A stretch of 64,000 bases of DNA from CAVSEK01 sp963726975 (GTDB taxonomy: Bacteria > Actinomycetota > Actinomycetes > Mycobacteriales > SCTD01). Both the position numbers and the translations under genes were made by a program. Positions 1-7,403 of this stretch are shown piece after piece. The first letter of the stretch is position 1. Each line of letters opens with the position of its first letter. The notes under the pieces were generated by a model. That model was not told the origin of the DNA. It made no database searches and saw only the letters and a list, made by a program, of their open reading frames with translations. The stretch is from NCBI GenBank assembly GCA_963726975.1, contig CAVSEK010000001.1, positions 434,001 to 498,000 on the forward strand, in the 5' to 3' direction.

Positions 1-205
1 CCTCGCCGGCGCCGACCTCGCGGGTCTCGTCGCCGACGTACGCGGTCGCGCGCCCGCGCAGGAAGGTGAGGATCTGGTCGTTCGCGTCGTGCGTCTCGCG
101 CCCGATCGACCCGCCCACCGGGATGGTCATCACGACCAGCTGGGTGTGCCGCCCGGTCCACAGGACCCGTCGGAAGACGTCGTTGCCGTCGGCCTCGGCC
201 GTCAT
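1..205 (-). CDS. cupin-domain protein (3' part outside window)
   Basis: Single-domain cupin of unknown substrate; only about the first 68 codons are inside the window, the rest lies beyond the left edge. Seen: a stretch reading TIPVGGSIGRETHD, which fits the first cupin motif with its metal-binding Glu and His, followed by a beta-strand-rich segment ending ETREVGAGE. The ATG at 205 has GGAG nine bases upstream; an in-frame GTG at 220 is an alternative start. Small cupins of this type bind a metal, but nothing here gives the reaction. The downstream neighbour on the same strand cannot be seen. Confidence 0.72.
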   Translation of the reverse strand, partial: MTAEADGNDVFRRVLWTGRHTQLVVMTIPVGGSIGRETHDANDQILTFLRGRATAYVGDETREVGAGE

Positions 206-257
206 GTCGAAGTGCTCCACGGCACCTGCGTGCCCCGCTCCCGCGGTCGTACGCGCC

Positions 258-791
258 TCAGGCGGTGAGCTCGTCCTCGAAGCCGGCGGTCGCCATGCCC
301 GACCAGGTGCCCTCGACGAGGTGGGCGAGCACGACGAGGTCGCGCAGGCCGCCGGTGCGGTCGCGCACCTGGTCGCGCAGCAGCGCCTCCGGCTCGAAGC
401 CGATCGCCTCGAACATCCCGATCGCGGGCACGTTGTCGGCCACGACCTCGACGACGACCTTCGTCAGGCCGAGGTCGAGGGCGGTGAGCAGCCCGGCGCG
501 GGCCAGCTGCCGCCCGACCCCCTGCCCCCGGGCGGCGGGGTCGACGACGACGCGCAGGCTCGCGACGTGGGCGGACCAGCCCACCTGCGGCAGGACCGCG
601 ACGTAGCCGGCGACCCTGCCGGCGTCGTCGACGGCGACGGAGCGGCGGCCGCGGGTGTCGGCGACCCAGCCGGCGACCGTGCCGGGCGCGGTGATGTCCT
701 CGGCGAAGGAGTTGTGGTCGGACTCCGGGATCCGGCCGAAGAAGGCCTCGACCTCGTCGGCGAGGTCGGGCGTGAGGGGGCGGACGTCCAT
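258..791 (-). CDS. GNAT family N-acetyltransferase
   Basis: 177-residue acetyltransferase of the GNAT fold, expected to move an acetyl group from acetyl-CoA to an amine of unknown identity. Seen: the central strand and acetyl-CoA loop (VVDPAARGQGVGRQLARAG, the R/Q-x-x-G-x-G/A signature) near residues 85-103, then EVVADNVPAIGMFEAIGF, a typical C-terminal beta5-alpha4 segment. The ATG at 791 abuts the TAG stop of the upstream phaC gene (TAGATG), so the two are probably cotranscribed and translationally coupled. The specificity cannot be read from the sequence. Confidence 0.88.
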   Translation of the reverse strand: MDVRPLTPDLADEVEAFFGRIPESDHNSFAEDITAPGTVAGWVADTRGRRSVAVDDAGRVAGYVAVLPQVGWSAHVASLRVVVDPAARGQGVGRQLARAGLLTALDLGLTKVVVEVVADNVPAIGMFEAIGFEPEALLRDQVRDRTGGLRDLVVLAHLVEGTWSGMATAGFEDELTA

Positions 792-1885
792 CTAGTCCTC
801 GCCGAGGTCGGTGTGGGCGCGCAGCCAGTCGGCGATGCGCGGCAGGGTGGTGGTGGCGGCCGAGCGGCCCATGACCAGGCCGACGTGCCCGGCGGGCAGC
901 TCGAGGGTCTGCGGCCTCCGCCGACCCGACGAGGTCGGCGACGGGCATCGCGCAGGCCGACGGGACGATGTGGTCCTTCTGCGCGACGACGTTGAGCAGC
1001 GGCCAGGTGACCTCGCCCAGGGTGAGCGTGCGGTCGCCGACCCGCGCGCCGCCGCGCACCAGCGCCTCGGACTCCATGATCGCGGCGGTCTCGCGGAAGG
1101 CCTGGCCGGGGAACGGGATGTGCTCCCGGGTCCACTGGCCCATCGACCTGGAAGCCCTCCATCTGCTTGTCGTCCCAGAGCTTCTCCCACAGCACGGCGT
1201 ACTGGTTGAGGTCGGCGGTGGGCTTGAGCACGCGGAAGGCGTTGCGGATGACCTCGGGCGGCACGTTGCCCGTCTCGTCGATGACGTCGTCCGGCCCGAG
1301 CCGGCCGCCGGAGAACATCCGGCCGAACATCCCCATCTCGCCGAACTCCACCGGGGTGGCCATGGTGATGAGCGAGGCGACGGGCAGCTCGGGGTGCGCC
1401 GCCGCCAGCAGCAGCGAGAGCAGCCCGCCGTAGCAGTAGCCGATCACGTTGACGGCCTCCGCGCCGGTCTCCGCCGCGACCGCGTCGATCGCGGCGGGCA
1501 GCATGTCGTCGACGTAGTAGCCCAGCGAGTTGCCCGCGTCGCGCTCGTCGGGGACGCCCCAGTCGAGCAGGTGCACGTCGAAGCCGAGGTCGCGCAGCGC
1601 CGCGACGAAGCTCATGCCCGGGTAGAGGTCCAGGACGTACGACCGGCTCACCAGGCTCATGACGATGAGCACCGGCGTGCGCTCGGTCACCGCGTCGCTG
1701 CGGTAGCGCCAGACCTCCGCGCGGTCACGCCTCCAGACGACGTCCTTGGGGGTCTGGCCCACCTTCGGACGGTCGATCCCCGTCACGTACTTGACGCCGT
1801 TGCGCGCCCGCAGCAGGTTGCGCCCGACGTCGCGGCGCACCCGCGCCACCAGGTCGCCCGGGTCGGTCACCGGTGTCGTGGCCAC
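792..1885 (-). CDS. phaC: poly(3-hydroxyalkanoate) synthase, class III-like, two frameshifts
   Basis: PhaC-type alpha/beta-hydrolase that polymerises (R)-3-hydroxyacyl-CoA into polyester granules. Seen: the lipase-like box GYCYGG with a Cys nucleophile, the Asp of AQKDHIVP and the His of PAGHVGLVMG, which complete the Cys-Asp-His triad. GTG at 1885 is chosen because a perfect AGGAGG lies nine bases upstream. The frame breaks at about 1147 (after MEGFQ, resuming MGQWTREHIPFPG) and about 917 (after LVGSAEA, resuming LELPAGHVGL); each needs one surplus base. Corrected length is about 363 residues, normal for the class III subunit. The next gene upstream encodes a coiled-coil partner. The breaks look like sequence errors, but a true pseudogene is not excluded. 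Confidence 0.83.
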
Positions 1886-2178
1886 GTGCCGCTCCCTCCT
1901 CGCGCGCCCTGGACAGGGCGTCCTCCAGCCGTCGCACGGTGCGGTGCAGGTCGGCGACCTGCTCGCGCAGCCGGGCGACGTCGCTCGCCGCCGGCACGTT
2001 CGCCCGGTGCAGGGCGTGCCGGGTGCTGCGCTCGTAGCGCCGCTCCACCTCCGCGCGGGCCCGCAGCACCAGGCCGGCCACGTCGGCGAACGACCTCGGT
2101 CTGCACCGCCGACTCCAGGCGCGACCCGACAGGGCGCTCGACGGCGTCGTACACGCGCCGCCACAGCGGTCGTCCCAC
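1867..2178 (-). CDS. small coiled-coil protein upstream of phaC, frameshifted
   Basis: About 100 residues, not assigned to a named family. Seen: an N-terminal segment (LWRRVYDAVERPVGSRLESAVQTE) and, in the next frame, FADVAGLVLRARAEVERRYE followed by a heptad-rich helix with LREQVADLHRTVRRLEDAL, i.e. a coiled coil. One surplus base near 2095 separates the two parts. GTG at 2178 has GGGAGG-like purines upstream. The 3' end is uncertain: the second frame reads into phaC, and a further indel would allow the stop at 1867. Position just before phaC and the coiled coil suggest a PhaE/phasin-like accessory role in granule synthesis; that is inference. Confidence 0.58.
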   Translation of the reverse strand: MGRPLWRRVYDAVERPVGSRLESAVQTEVVRRRGRPGAAGPRGGGAALRAQHPARPAPGERAGGERRRPAARAGRRPAPHRATAGGRPVQGARGGSGTWPRHR

Positions 2179-2252
2179 GGCTGCCCCCTCCCGTCGGTGT
2201 GGTGCGCAGCACACCACGGGGGTCCCCTCCCCGGGCGCACGGCCCGTCAACC

Positions 2253-2258
2253 TAGGGT
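2253..2258 (+). promoter_or_regulatory. -10-like hexamer TAGGGT, leaderless start
   Basis: TAGGGT ends six bases before the ATG at 2265 and no Shine-Dalgarno sequence is present. This spacing puts the transcription start on or next to the A of ATG, as in leaderless actinobacterial mRNAs. No clear -35 is visible. Confidence 0.5.
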
Positions 2259-2264
2259 CCGGCC

Positions 2265-2786
2265 ATGCCGCTGTTCAGCTTCGAGGGCCGGGCGCCCTCC
2301 GTGCACCCCGACGCCTGGATCGCCCCGACCGCGACCCTGGTCGGCGACGTGCGGGTCGAGGCGGGCGCCTCGGTCTGGTACGGCGCGGTCCTGCGCGCGG
2401 ACTTCGGCACCATCGTGGTGCGCGAGGGCGCCAACGTGCAGGACGGCTCGGTCGTGCACGGCGGCGGCGACGTGCCGACCGAGATCGGGCCCGGCGTGAC
2501 CGTCGGGCACCTGTGCGTCGTGCACGGCTGCGTCGTCGGCGCCGGCGCGCTCATCGGCAACGGCGCCACCGTGCAGGACGGCGCGCGGATCGGCGAGCGC
2601 GCGCTCGTCGGCGCCGGGAGCACCGTCACCCCGGGCACCGTCGTGCCCGCCGAGGTCGTCGTCGTCGGCTCGCCCGCCCGGGTGCGCGGGCCGCTGGAGG
2701 GCACCGCGAAGACCTGGGTCGACCTCAACGAGGAGATCTACCGCGACCTCGCCGCCCGCCACCGCGACGGCGTCGTCGAGCTCTGA
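2265..2786 (+). CDS. gamma carbonic anhydrase family protein
   Basis: 173-residue left-handed beta-helix protein of the gamma carbonic anhydrase/PaaY/YrdA family; family members hydrate CO2 or have lost that activity. Seen: repeated hexapeptides (for example VGAGALIGNGATVQDGARIG) through most of the chain and the three zinc-ligand histidines His65, His82 and His87 in SVVHGG and GHLCVVHG. The C-terminal helix (ETYR-like region LNEEIYRDLAARH) is also typical. Length is normal. It is transcribed divergently from the phaC operon. Activity is likely since all three ligands are kept, but the family contains many proteins with unproven function. Confidence 0.9.
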   Translation: MPLFSFEGRAPSVHPDAWIAPTATLVGDVRVEAGASVWYGAVLRADFGTIVVREGANVQDGSVVHGGGDVPTEIGPGVTVGHLCVVHGCVVGAGALIGNGATVQDGARIGERALVGAGSTVTPGTVVPAEVVVVGSPARVRGPLEGTAKTWVDLNEEIYRDLAARHRDGVVEL

Positions 2787-2813
2787 CCCGGGCGGGCCGC
2801 ACGGGCAGGCCCC

Positions 2814-2939
2814 CTCCGAGCGTGGCGATCATGCACGCTCAGCAGGCCCGCAAGATCACCACGCACGGGCGCGCCTCCTCCGAGCGTGGCGATCATGCAC
2901 GCTCAGCAGGCCCGCAAGATCACCACACACGGGCGCGCC
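2814..2939 (+). repeat. two tandem copies of a 64-bp intergenic repeat
   Basis: Copies lie at about 2814-2877 and 2878-2939, with a 64-base period and a single difference (CACGCACG versus CACACACG). Each copy holds an imperfect dyad: GTGGCGATC near its left end and GATCACCAC about 23 bases later, eight of nine positions complementary. The repeat sits between the carbonic anhydrase gene and the converging dienelactone hydrolase gene, so it may act as a terminator, an RNA or a dispersed intergenic element. Confidence 0.85.
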
Positions 2940-2947
2940 CGTGCGGC

Positions 2948-3661
2948 TCAGCCCCGGCGCAGGTGCGCGTCGAAGAACCGGAGGATGCGCGTCCAGGCGT
3001 CCTCGGCCGAGGGGTGGTGGTAGTCCAGCCCGGCGACCTTCTCCAGCACCCCGAACGGCCCGGCGTTGTGCCGGTTGAGGAACGAGTGCCCGGCCTCGGC
3101 GTACTCCTTCACGTCGTGCTCGACGCCGACGTCCGTGAGCACCTCCTCCAGCGTCGCCGCCGCCCCGCGCAGCCCCCGGTCGCGCGCGCCGTAGCTCGCC
3201 ACCACCGGGCACGCGCCGCGCAGGACCTCCCGCGGGTCCTTCGGCAGCTGGCCGTAGTTGGGCGCCGAGGCGTCGAAGCCGCGCGCCGCGGTCATGAGCG
3301 CGAAGCCGCCGCCCATGCAGAAGCCGATCACCCCGACCCGCCCCGTGCAGTCCGGACGCCCGGCCAGCAGCGTGCGCGCCGCCTCCAGGTCGCCGTACGC
3401 CGCCCCCTCGCCCGAGACCAGCGCCGAGAAGGTCGAGCGCAGGCAGCGCAGCGCGCCGCCGGCGGTGAACAGGTCCGGCGCGACGGCCAGGTAGCCGGCG
3501 GCAGCGAGCCGGTCGGCCTGCTGGCGCGTGTCGTCGGTGAGACCGAAGGCCTCGTGCACCACGACGACGCCGGGGAACGGCCCCTGCCCGACAGGGGGCA
3601 CCGCGAGGTAGGCCGACAGCTGCGGAGCACTGGCCCCGCCGGGGACGGTCACGTCGGGCAC
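2948..3661 (-). CDS. dienelactone hydrolase family protein
   Basis: 237-residue alpha/beta hydrolase of the dienelactone hydrolase family; members open dienelactones in aromatic catabolism or act as general esterases. Seen: the nucleophile elbow GFCMGGGFA with Cys, and the catalytic His in EAGHSFLNR; the N-terminal part PGVVVVHEAFGL is the usual oxyanion strand. GTG at 3661 has AGGAGG four bases upstream. No aromatic-degradation genes are adjacent, so the substrate is unknown. It faces the divergent DUF2254 gene across a short promoter region. Confidence 0.88.
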   Translation of the reverse strand: MPDVTVPGGASAPQLSAYLAVPPVGQGPFPGVVVVHEAFGLTDDTRQQADRLAAAGYLAVAPDLFTAGGALRCLRSTFSALVSGEGAAYGDLEAARTLLAGRPDCTGRVGVIGFCMGGGFALMTAARGFDASAPNYGQLPKDPREVLRGACPVVASYGARDRGLRGAAATLEEVLTDVGVEHDVKEYAEAGHSFLNRHNAGPFGVLEKVAGLDYHHPSAEDAWTRILRFFDAHLRRG

Positions 3662-3778
3662 GGGTCCTCCTGGGGGTCGACGACCGCGCCATCCTGCCCG
3701 GTCCGCTCCGCCCCGCCCGAGGCACCACACTGGCGGCATGACCCGCACCCCGCCTCCGCCCTCCCGGCCCGGCCGCGC

Positions 3779-5164
3779 GTGAGCGAGCTGTCGACCAGCG
3801 CCACCAGCACCCGCCGCGCCGTCGTCGCCGACGCCTTCCGCAGCCAGCTGTGGCCGGTGCCGACGCTCGCGGTCGTCGTCGCGGTCCTGCTCGGCGTGCT
3901 CGTGCCCGAGCTCGACGCGCGGGTCGACACCGGGCTGTCGGGCCGGACGGCGGCGCTGCTGTTCGGCGGCGGGGCGGAGGCGGCCCGCACCGTGCTCGGC
4001 GCGGTCGCCAGCTCCCTGGTGACGCTGACCTCGCTCACCTTCAGCCTCACCGTCGTCACGCTGCAGCTGGCCAGCGGGCAGTTCTCGCCGCGGCTGCTGC
4101 GGACCTTCAGCTCCGACCGCTTCGTCCACGTCACGCTGGGCCTGTTCCTGGCGACCTTCGTCTACTCGCTGACGGTGCTGCGGACGGTGCGCACCGGCTC
4201 CGACGCGCAGGCCGAGGTGGTGCCGCGCATCTCGGTCACGCTGTCGTACGTCCTGGCGGTCGCCAGCGCGCTCGCGCTGGTGCTGTTCCTGGCGCACCTG
4301 GCCCGCGAGATCCGGGTCGAGACGATGCTGCGCCGGGTGCACGCCGAGGCCGGCGCCACGGCCGAGCGCACGCTCAGCGAGCGCTCCGGCCCGGTCGCCC
4401 CCGAGGGCCTGCCGACGCCGCCGAGCACCGCCGTCCCGCTGCTGGCGCCGCGCTCGGGCTTCCTCACCAGCCTCGACGCCCCCGCGCTGCTCGCCGCGGC
4501 GGTCGACGCGGGCGCGGTCGTGCTGCTCGAGCGCCCGCCGGGCAGCAGCCTGGTCGCCGGGACCCCGGTCGGCTGGGCCTGGTCGCTGGCGGGCCCGGAC
4601 CTGCCCGCCGGGCAGCTCGAGGCGCTGCAGGAGCGGCTGGCGGCGGCGCTGACCACCGGGCACGAGCCGACCGGCGCGCAGGACGTGACGTTCGGGCTCA
4701 AGCAGATCACCGACGTCGCGTGCAAGGCGCTGTCGCCGGGCGTCAACGACCCCCGTACGGCCGTGCACGCCCTCGGGCACAGCGCCGCGCTGCTGAGCAC
4801 CCTGTCGACGTACGCCCTCGGGCCGCAGGTCGGGCGCGACGAGCAGGGGCGGCCCCGGCTGCACTGGGACCGGCCGGCCCTCGCCGACCTGCTCGACCTC
4901 GCCGTGTCCGGTCCCCGGCGGTACGGCTCCAGCGACCCCGACGTGCTCGCCCGGCTCTACGCGCTGCTCGCCGAGGTGGCGTGGAGCTCGGACGACCCGG
5001 TGCACCGGCGGGCGGTGCTGCACCAGCTCGAGCGGCTCGACGCCACGGCGGCCGCGGCCGAGGCCGATGAGGACGAGCGGGCCCGGCACGCCGACCTCGC
5101 CGAGCAGGTCCGCTCCGCCGCCCGTGGCCGGCACCGCAGCCCGGCGCGCGCCGTCGTCAGCTGA
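3779..5164 (+). CDS. DUF2254 family membrane protein
   Basis: About 461-residue integral membrane protein of the DUF2254 family; function unknown. Seen: hydrophobic segments around residues 20-45 (LAVVVAVLLGVLVP), 70-95, 115-140 and 150-175, then a soluble C-terminal half with the conserved patch DVTFGLKQITDVACKALSPGVNDPRTA. The GTG at 3779 is the first start in the long frame. However, an ATG at 3738 opens a 14-codon frame (MTRTPPPPSRPGRA) that ends in a TGA overlapping this GTG, and a CACACT hexamer sits six bases before that ATG. Either there is a leader peptide with coupled translation, or the true start is 3738 and one base is wrong. Confidence 0.85.
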   Translation: MSELSTSATSTRRAVVADAFRSQLWPVPTLAVVVAVLLGVLVPELDARVDTGLSGRTAALLFGGGAEAARTVLGAVASSLVTLTSLTFSLTVVTLQLASGQFSPRLLRTFSSDRFVHVTLGLFLATFVYSLTVLRTVRTGSDAQAEVVPRISVTLSYVLAVASALALVLFLAHLAREIRVETMLRRVHAEAGATAERTLSERSGPVAPEGLPTPPSTAVPLLAPRSGFLTSLDAPALLAAAVDAGAVVLLERPPGSSLVAGTPVGWAWSLAGPDLPAGQLEALQERLAAALTTGHEPTGAQDVTFGLKQITDVACKALSPGVNDPRTAVHALGHSAALLSTLSTYALGPQVGRDEQGRPRLHWDRPALADLLDLAVSGPRRYGSSDPDVLARLYALLAEVAWSSDDPVHRRAVLHQLERLDATAAAAEADEDERARHADLAEQVRSAARGRHRSPARAVVS

Positions 5165-5192
5165 GGGCCGTCGCGCCCCGCGGTGCGGCATC

Positions 5193-5564
5193 ATGCCGCG
5201 CGTGACCGAGCCGCTGCACCTGTCCGACGTCTTCGCCGGCTTCGACGAGACCTGGTCGCCACGGGTCGTCGCCCGCATGAACGGCGACGACGTGAAGGTC
5301 GCCAAGGTCGAGGGCGAGTTCCCGGAGCACGCCCACGACGAGACCGACGAGTTCTTCCTCGTGCTCGCCGGGGAGCTGCACCTGGACCTGCCCGACCGCA
5401 CGGTGACGCTGCGCGAGGGCGGGACCTTCACGGTGCCGCGGGGGGTGCGGCACCGGCCGCGGGCCGAGCCGGGCACCCGGCTGCTGCTCATCGAGCCGCG
5501 AGGAACCCTCAACACCGGCGACAGCACCGAGCGGGCGGGCACGACCGGGCAGGACCCGGCGTGA
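5193..5564 (+). CDS. small cupin-domain protein
   Basis: 123-residue single-domain cupin. Seen: the metal-binding motif HAHDETDEFFLVLAGE (residues about 46-61) and the second cupin motif around PRGVRHRPRAEPGTRLLLIE, with the His kept. The C-terminal 20 residues are low-complexity. ATG at 5193 is used; an in-frame GTG at 5202 (VTEPLHL) is equally possible and there is no clear ribosome binding site for either. The typical annotation for such proteins is mannose-6-phosphate isomerase-like cupin; the reaction cannot be inferred. Confidence 0.85.
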   Translation: MPRVTEPLHLSDVFAGFDETWSPRVVARMNGDDVKVAKVEGEFPEHAHDETDEFFLVLAGELHLDLPDRTVTLREGGTFTVPRGVRHRPRAEPGTRLLLIEPRGTLNTGDSTERAGTTGQDPA

Positions 5565-5595
5565 CGACCTGGCGCCGTCCGGCTCGACGAGCCGC

Positions 5596-6090
5596 TCACC
5601 TGACCGGCGGCACCATGAGCACCGCGTCGACCGTGCGGTGCCCCCACTGCTGCCGGGCCGCGCCGACCTCGCGCCACCCGCGGCGGGCGTAGAAGCCGCG
5701 CGCGGGGCCGTCCGGGTCGACCTGCAGCACCGCGAGCCGGTCCCGCCCCCGCGCCGCCTCGACCCCGGCGCTGAGCAGGGCGGTGCCGGCGCCCGGCACG
5801 GTCCCGTCGGTGTAGAGCCGCGAGACCACCGCGAGCCCGTCCGGCCCGCGCCCCGTCGCTGCGCACCACTGCTCGACCGCCACCGGCGGCCCGTCGGCCG
5901 GGTGCAGGGCCACGTGGCCGACGACCCGGTCGCCGTACGCCGCGACCGCCGACCACAGCTCGTCGGGCGACGCGAGCCACTCGGCCGCGACCGCCTCGGC
6001 CCGTACGGGGTAGCCGACGGTCTCGTGCGTGCGCTGCAGCAGCGCGAGCAGCACCGGCAGGTCGGCGGCCGCGCGCGGCCGCAGGATCAC
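5596..6090 (-). CDS. GNAT family N-acetyltransferase
   Basis: 164-residue GNAT-fold protein. Seen: VVSRLYTDGTVPGAGTALLSAGVEAAR, which matches the strand 4 / acetyl-CoA pyrophosphate loop though the canonical R-x-x-G-x-G is relaxed to VPGAGT, and VDPDGPARGFYARRGWREVG at the C terminus, the usual beta5-alpha4 segment. The GTG start at 6090 overlaps the TGA of the upstream SDR gene (GTGA), indicating translational coupling with it. Substrate unknown. Confidence 0.85.
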   Translation of the reverse strand: MILRPRAAADLPVLLALLQRTHETVGYPVRAEAVAAEWLASPDELWSAVAAYGDRVVGHVALHPADGPPVAVEQWCAATGRGPDGLAVVSRLYTDGTVPGAGTALLSAGVEAARGRDRLAVLQVDPDGPARGFYARRGWREVGAARQQWGHRTVDAVLMVPPVR

Positions 6091-6869
6091 TTGGGCTGCA
6101 GCCGGGCCCCGCCGTCGCAGCGCACGACCTCGGCGTTCATGTACGAGTTGGTGAGCAGCTCGACGATGAGCGTCGCCAGCTCGTCGGCCGTGCCCAGCCG
6201 CTTGGGGAACAGCACGTCGCGCTTGAGCCCGTCCTTGAACGCCTCGCTGGCCGGCCCCTCGCCGTAGATCGGGGTGTCGAAGAGCCCCGGCGCGACGCAG
6301 TTGACGCGTACGCCCACGACGGCGAGGTCGCGGGCCACCGGCAGCGTCATGCCGACCACGCCGCCCTTGCTCGCGCTGTAGGCCGCCTGCCCGATCTGCC
6401 CGTCGAACGCCGCGAGCGACGCCAGGGTGACGATCGCGCCGCGCTCACCGGAGTCGTCGACCGGCTGGGTGCGGGCCATGGCGGTGGCCGCGAGGCGGAT
6501 CGTGTTGAACGTCCCGACGAGGTTGACCGACACGACCTTGCTGAACGCGCCGAGGTCGTGCGCGCTGGCGAACTCGCCGTCGCGGCCGATCGTGCGCGAC
6601 GCCCAGCCGATCCCGGCCGCGGTGACGACGGTGCGCAGCGGCCCGAGCTCGGCCGCCGCGGTGACGGCCTCCTCGACCTGCGCGGCGTCGGTGACGTCGG
6701 CCCGGACGTACGCCCCGCCGAGCTCGGCGGCGACCTGCTGGCCGCGCTCGTCGTTGAGGTCGGCGACCAGGACGTGTGCGCCGCGGGCGGCCAGGCGGCG
6801 CGCGGCCGCCTCGCCGAGGCCGGAGGCCCCGCCGGTGACGAGGGACGAGGTGCCGGTCAGGTCGAGCAC
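6087..6869 (-). CDS. SDR oxidoreductase, 3-hydroxyacyl-CoA dehydrogenase type II-like
   Basis: 260-residue classical short-chain dehydrogenase. Seen: the NAD-binding TGGASGLG motif at residues 13-20, Asp37 (VADLN) that favours NAD over NADP, catalytic Ser near ASLAAFDG and the YSASK pair about residue 164. The overall sequence, including GTFNTIRLAATAMA and APGLFDTPI, resembles HSD10-type 3-hydroxyacyl-CoA dehydrogenases of fatty-acid beta-oxidation, a call made from memory of the family. GTG at 6869 has GGAGG six bases upstream. It is translationally coupled to the downstream GNAT gene. Confidence 0.88.
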   Translation of the reverse strand: MLDLTGTSSLVTGGASGLGEAAARRLAARGAHVLVADLNDERGQQVAAELGGAYVRADVTDAAQVEEAVTAAAELGPLRTVVTAAGIGWASRTIGRDGEFASAHDLGAFSKVVSVNLVGTFNTIRLAATAMARTQPVDDSGERGAIVTLASLAAFDGQIGQAAYSASKGGVVGMTLPVARDLAVVGVRVNCVAPGLFDTPIYGEGPASEAFKDGLKRDVLFPKRLGTADELATLIVELLTNSYMNAEVVRCDGGARLQPK

Positions 6870-6924
6870 GGTGGGCCTCCAGGGTTGCGGGGTCTCCAGC
6901 CTGCCAGGGCGGGCAGACCCGGCG

Positions 6925-6954
6925 TTGACCCGGGCCGCCTGCCGGGACGATCAT
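6925..6954 (+). promoter_or_regulatory. predicted sigma-70-type promoter
   Basis: TTGACC at 6925-6930 and GATCAT at 6949-6954, 18 bases apart, lie about 30 bases before the ATG at 6986. The -35 matches the consensus well; the -10 is weaker. Confidence 0.45.
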
Positions 6955-6985
6955 CGGGCGCACCTGCTCAGGGAGGCGCAGCCGC

Positions 6986-7399
6986 ATGTCGACGGGCTCC
7001 GGCACGAAGGACGACCCCTGGCTGCTCACGACCGCGCCCGGCTCGTCGGACTACGCGACGTACCGCGAGGACGGGGACGTCCCCGCGCTGGTCTGCCGGG
7101 TGGGCTCGACGACGCTGCGCTACCACGGGCGGGCGGTGGACGACCTGCACGCCTGGCTCGTCGAGCAGGGCGACTGGGTGCCCCTCGGCGCCGCCGACGA
7201 GGGCAAGGCCGCGGCGGAGGGCACGGTGGAGGCCTGGGGCCGGTCCTCCGACAACCCGGTCGGCGGCTGGTACGGCCTGCGCAAGGGCTACCGCGGGCGG
7301 TTCGGGATGTACCTGCCGCCCCTGCTGGAGCACCTGGGCCTCGTCGAGCTGACCCACGACGCTCGCAACAACCGGGTCCGCGCCGTCCCGACGGGCTGA
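6986..7399 (+). CDS. conserved hypothetical protein
   Basis: 137-residue soluble protein; I recognise it as one of a widespread bacterial family of unknown function but cannot name a role. Seen: N-terminal GTKDDPWLLTTAPGSSDYATYR, a central LVCRVGSTTLRYHGRAVDDLHAWL and a strongly conserved-looking C-terminal GGWYGLRKGYRGRFGMYLPPLLE. GGGAGG lies upstream of the ATG, and a TTGACC promoter stands 30 bases further out. It is a single-gene unit that converges on guaA with only four bases between the stop codons. Confidence 0.85.
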   Translation: MSTGSGTKDDPWLLTTAPGSSDYATYREDGDVPALVCRVGSTTLRYHGRAVDDLHAWLVEQGDWVPLGAADEGKAAAEGTVEAWGRSSDNPVGGWYGLRKGYRGRFGMYLPPLLEHLGLVELTHDARNNRVRAVPTG

Positions 7400-7403
7400 G
7401 CGG

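Noticed and set aside
2821..2930. The tandem 64-bp repeat as a CRISPR array
   Set aside because: There are only two copies, directly adjacent with no unique spacers, and no cas genes.
968..5164. A 1398-codon open frame on the plus strand
   Set aside because: Only its last 460 codons (the DUF2254 protein) look like protein; the rest is Arg/His/Ala-rich antisense of genes on the minus strand and the 64-bp repeat.
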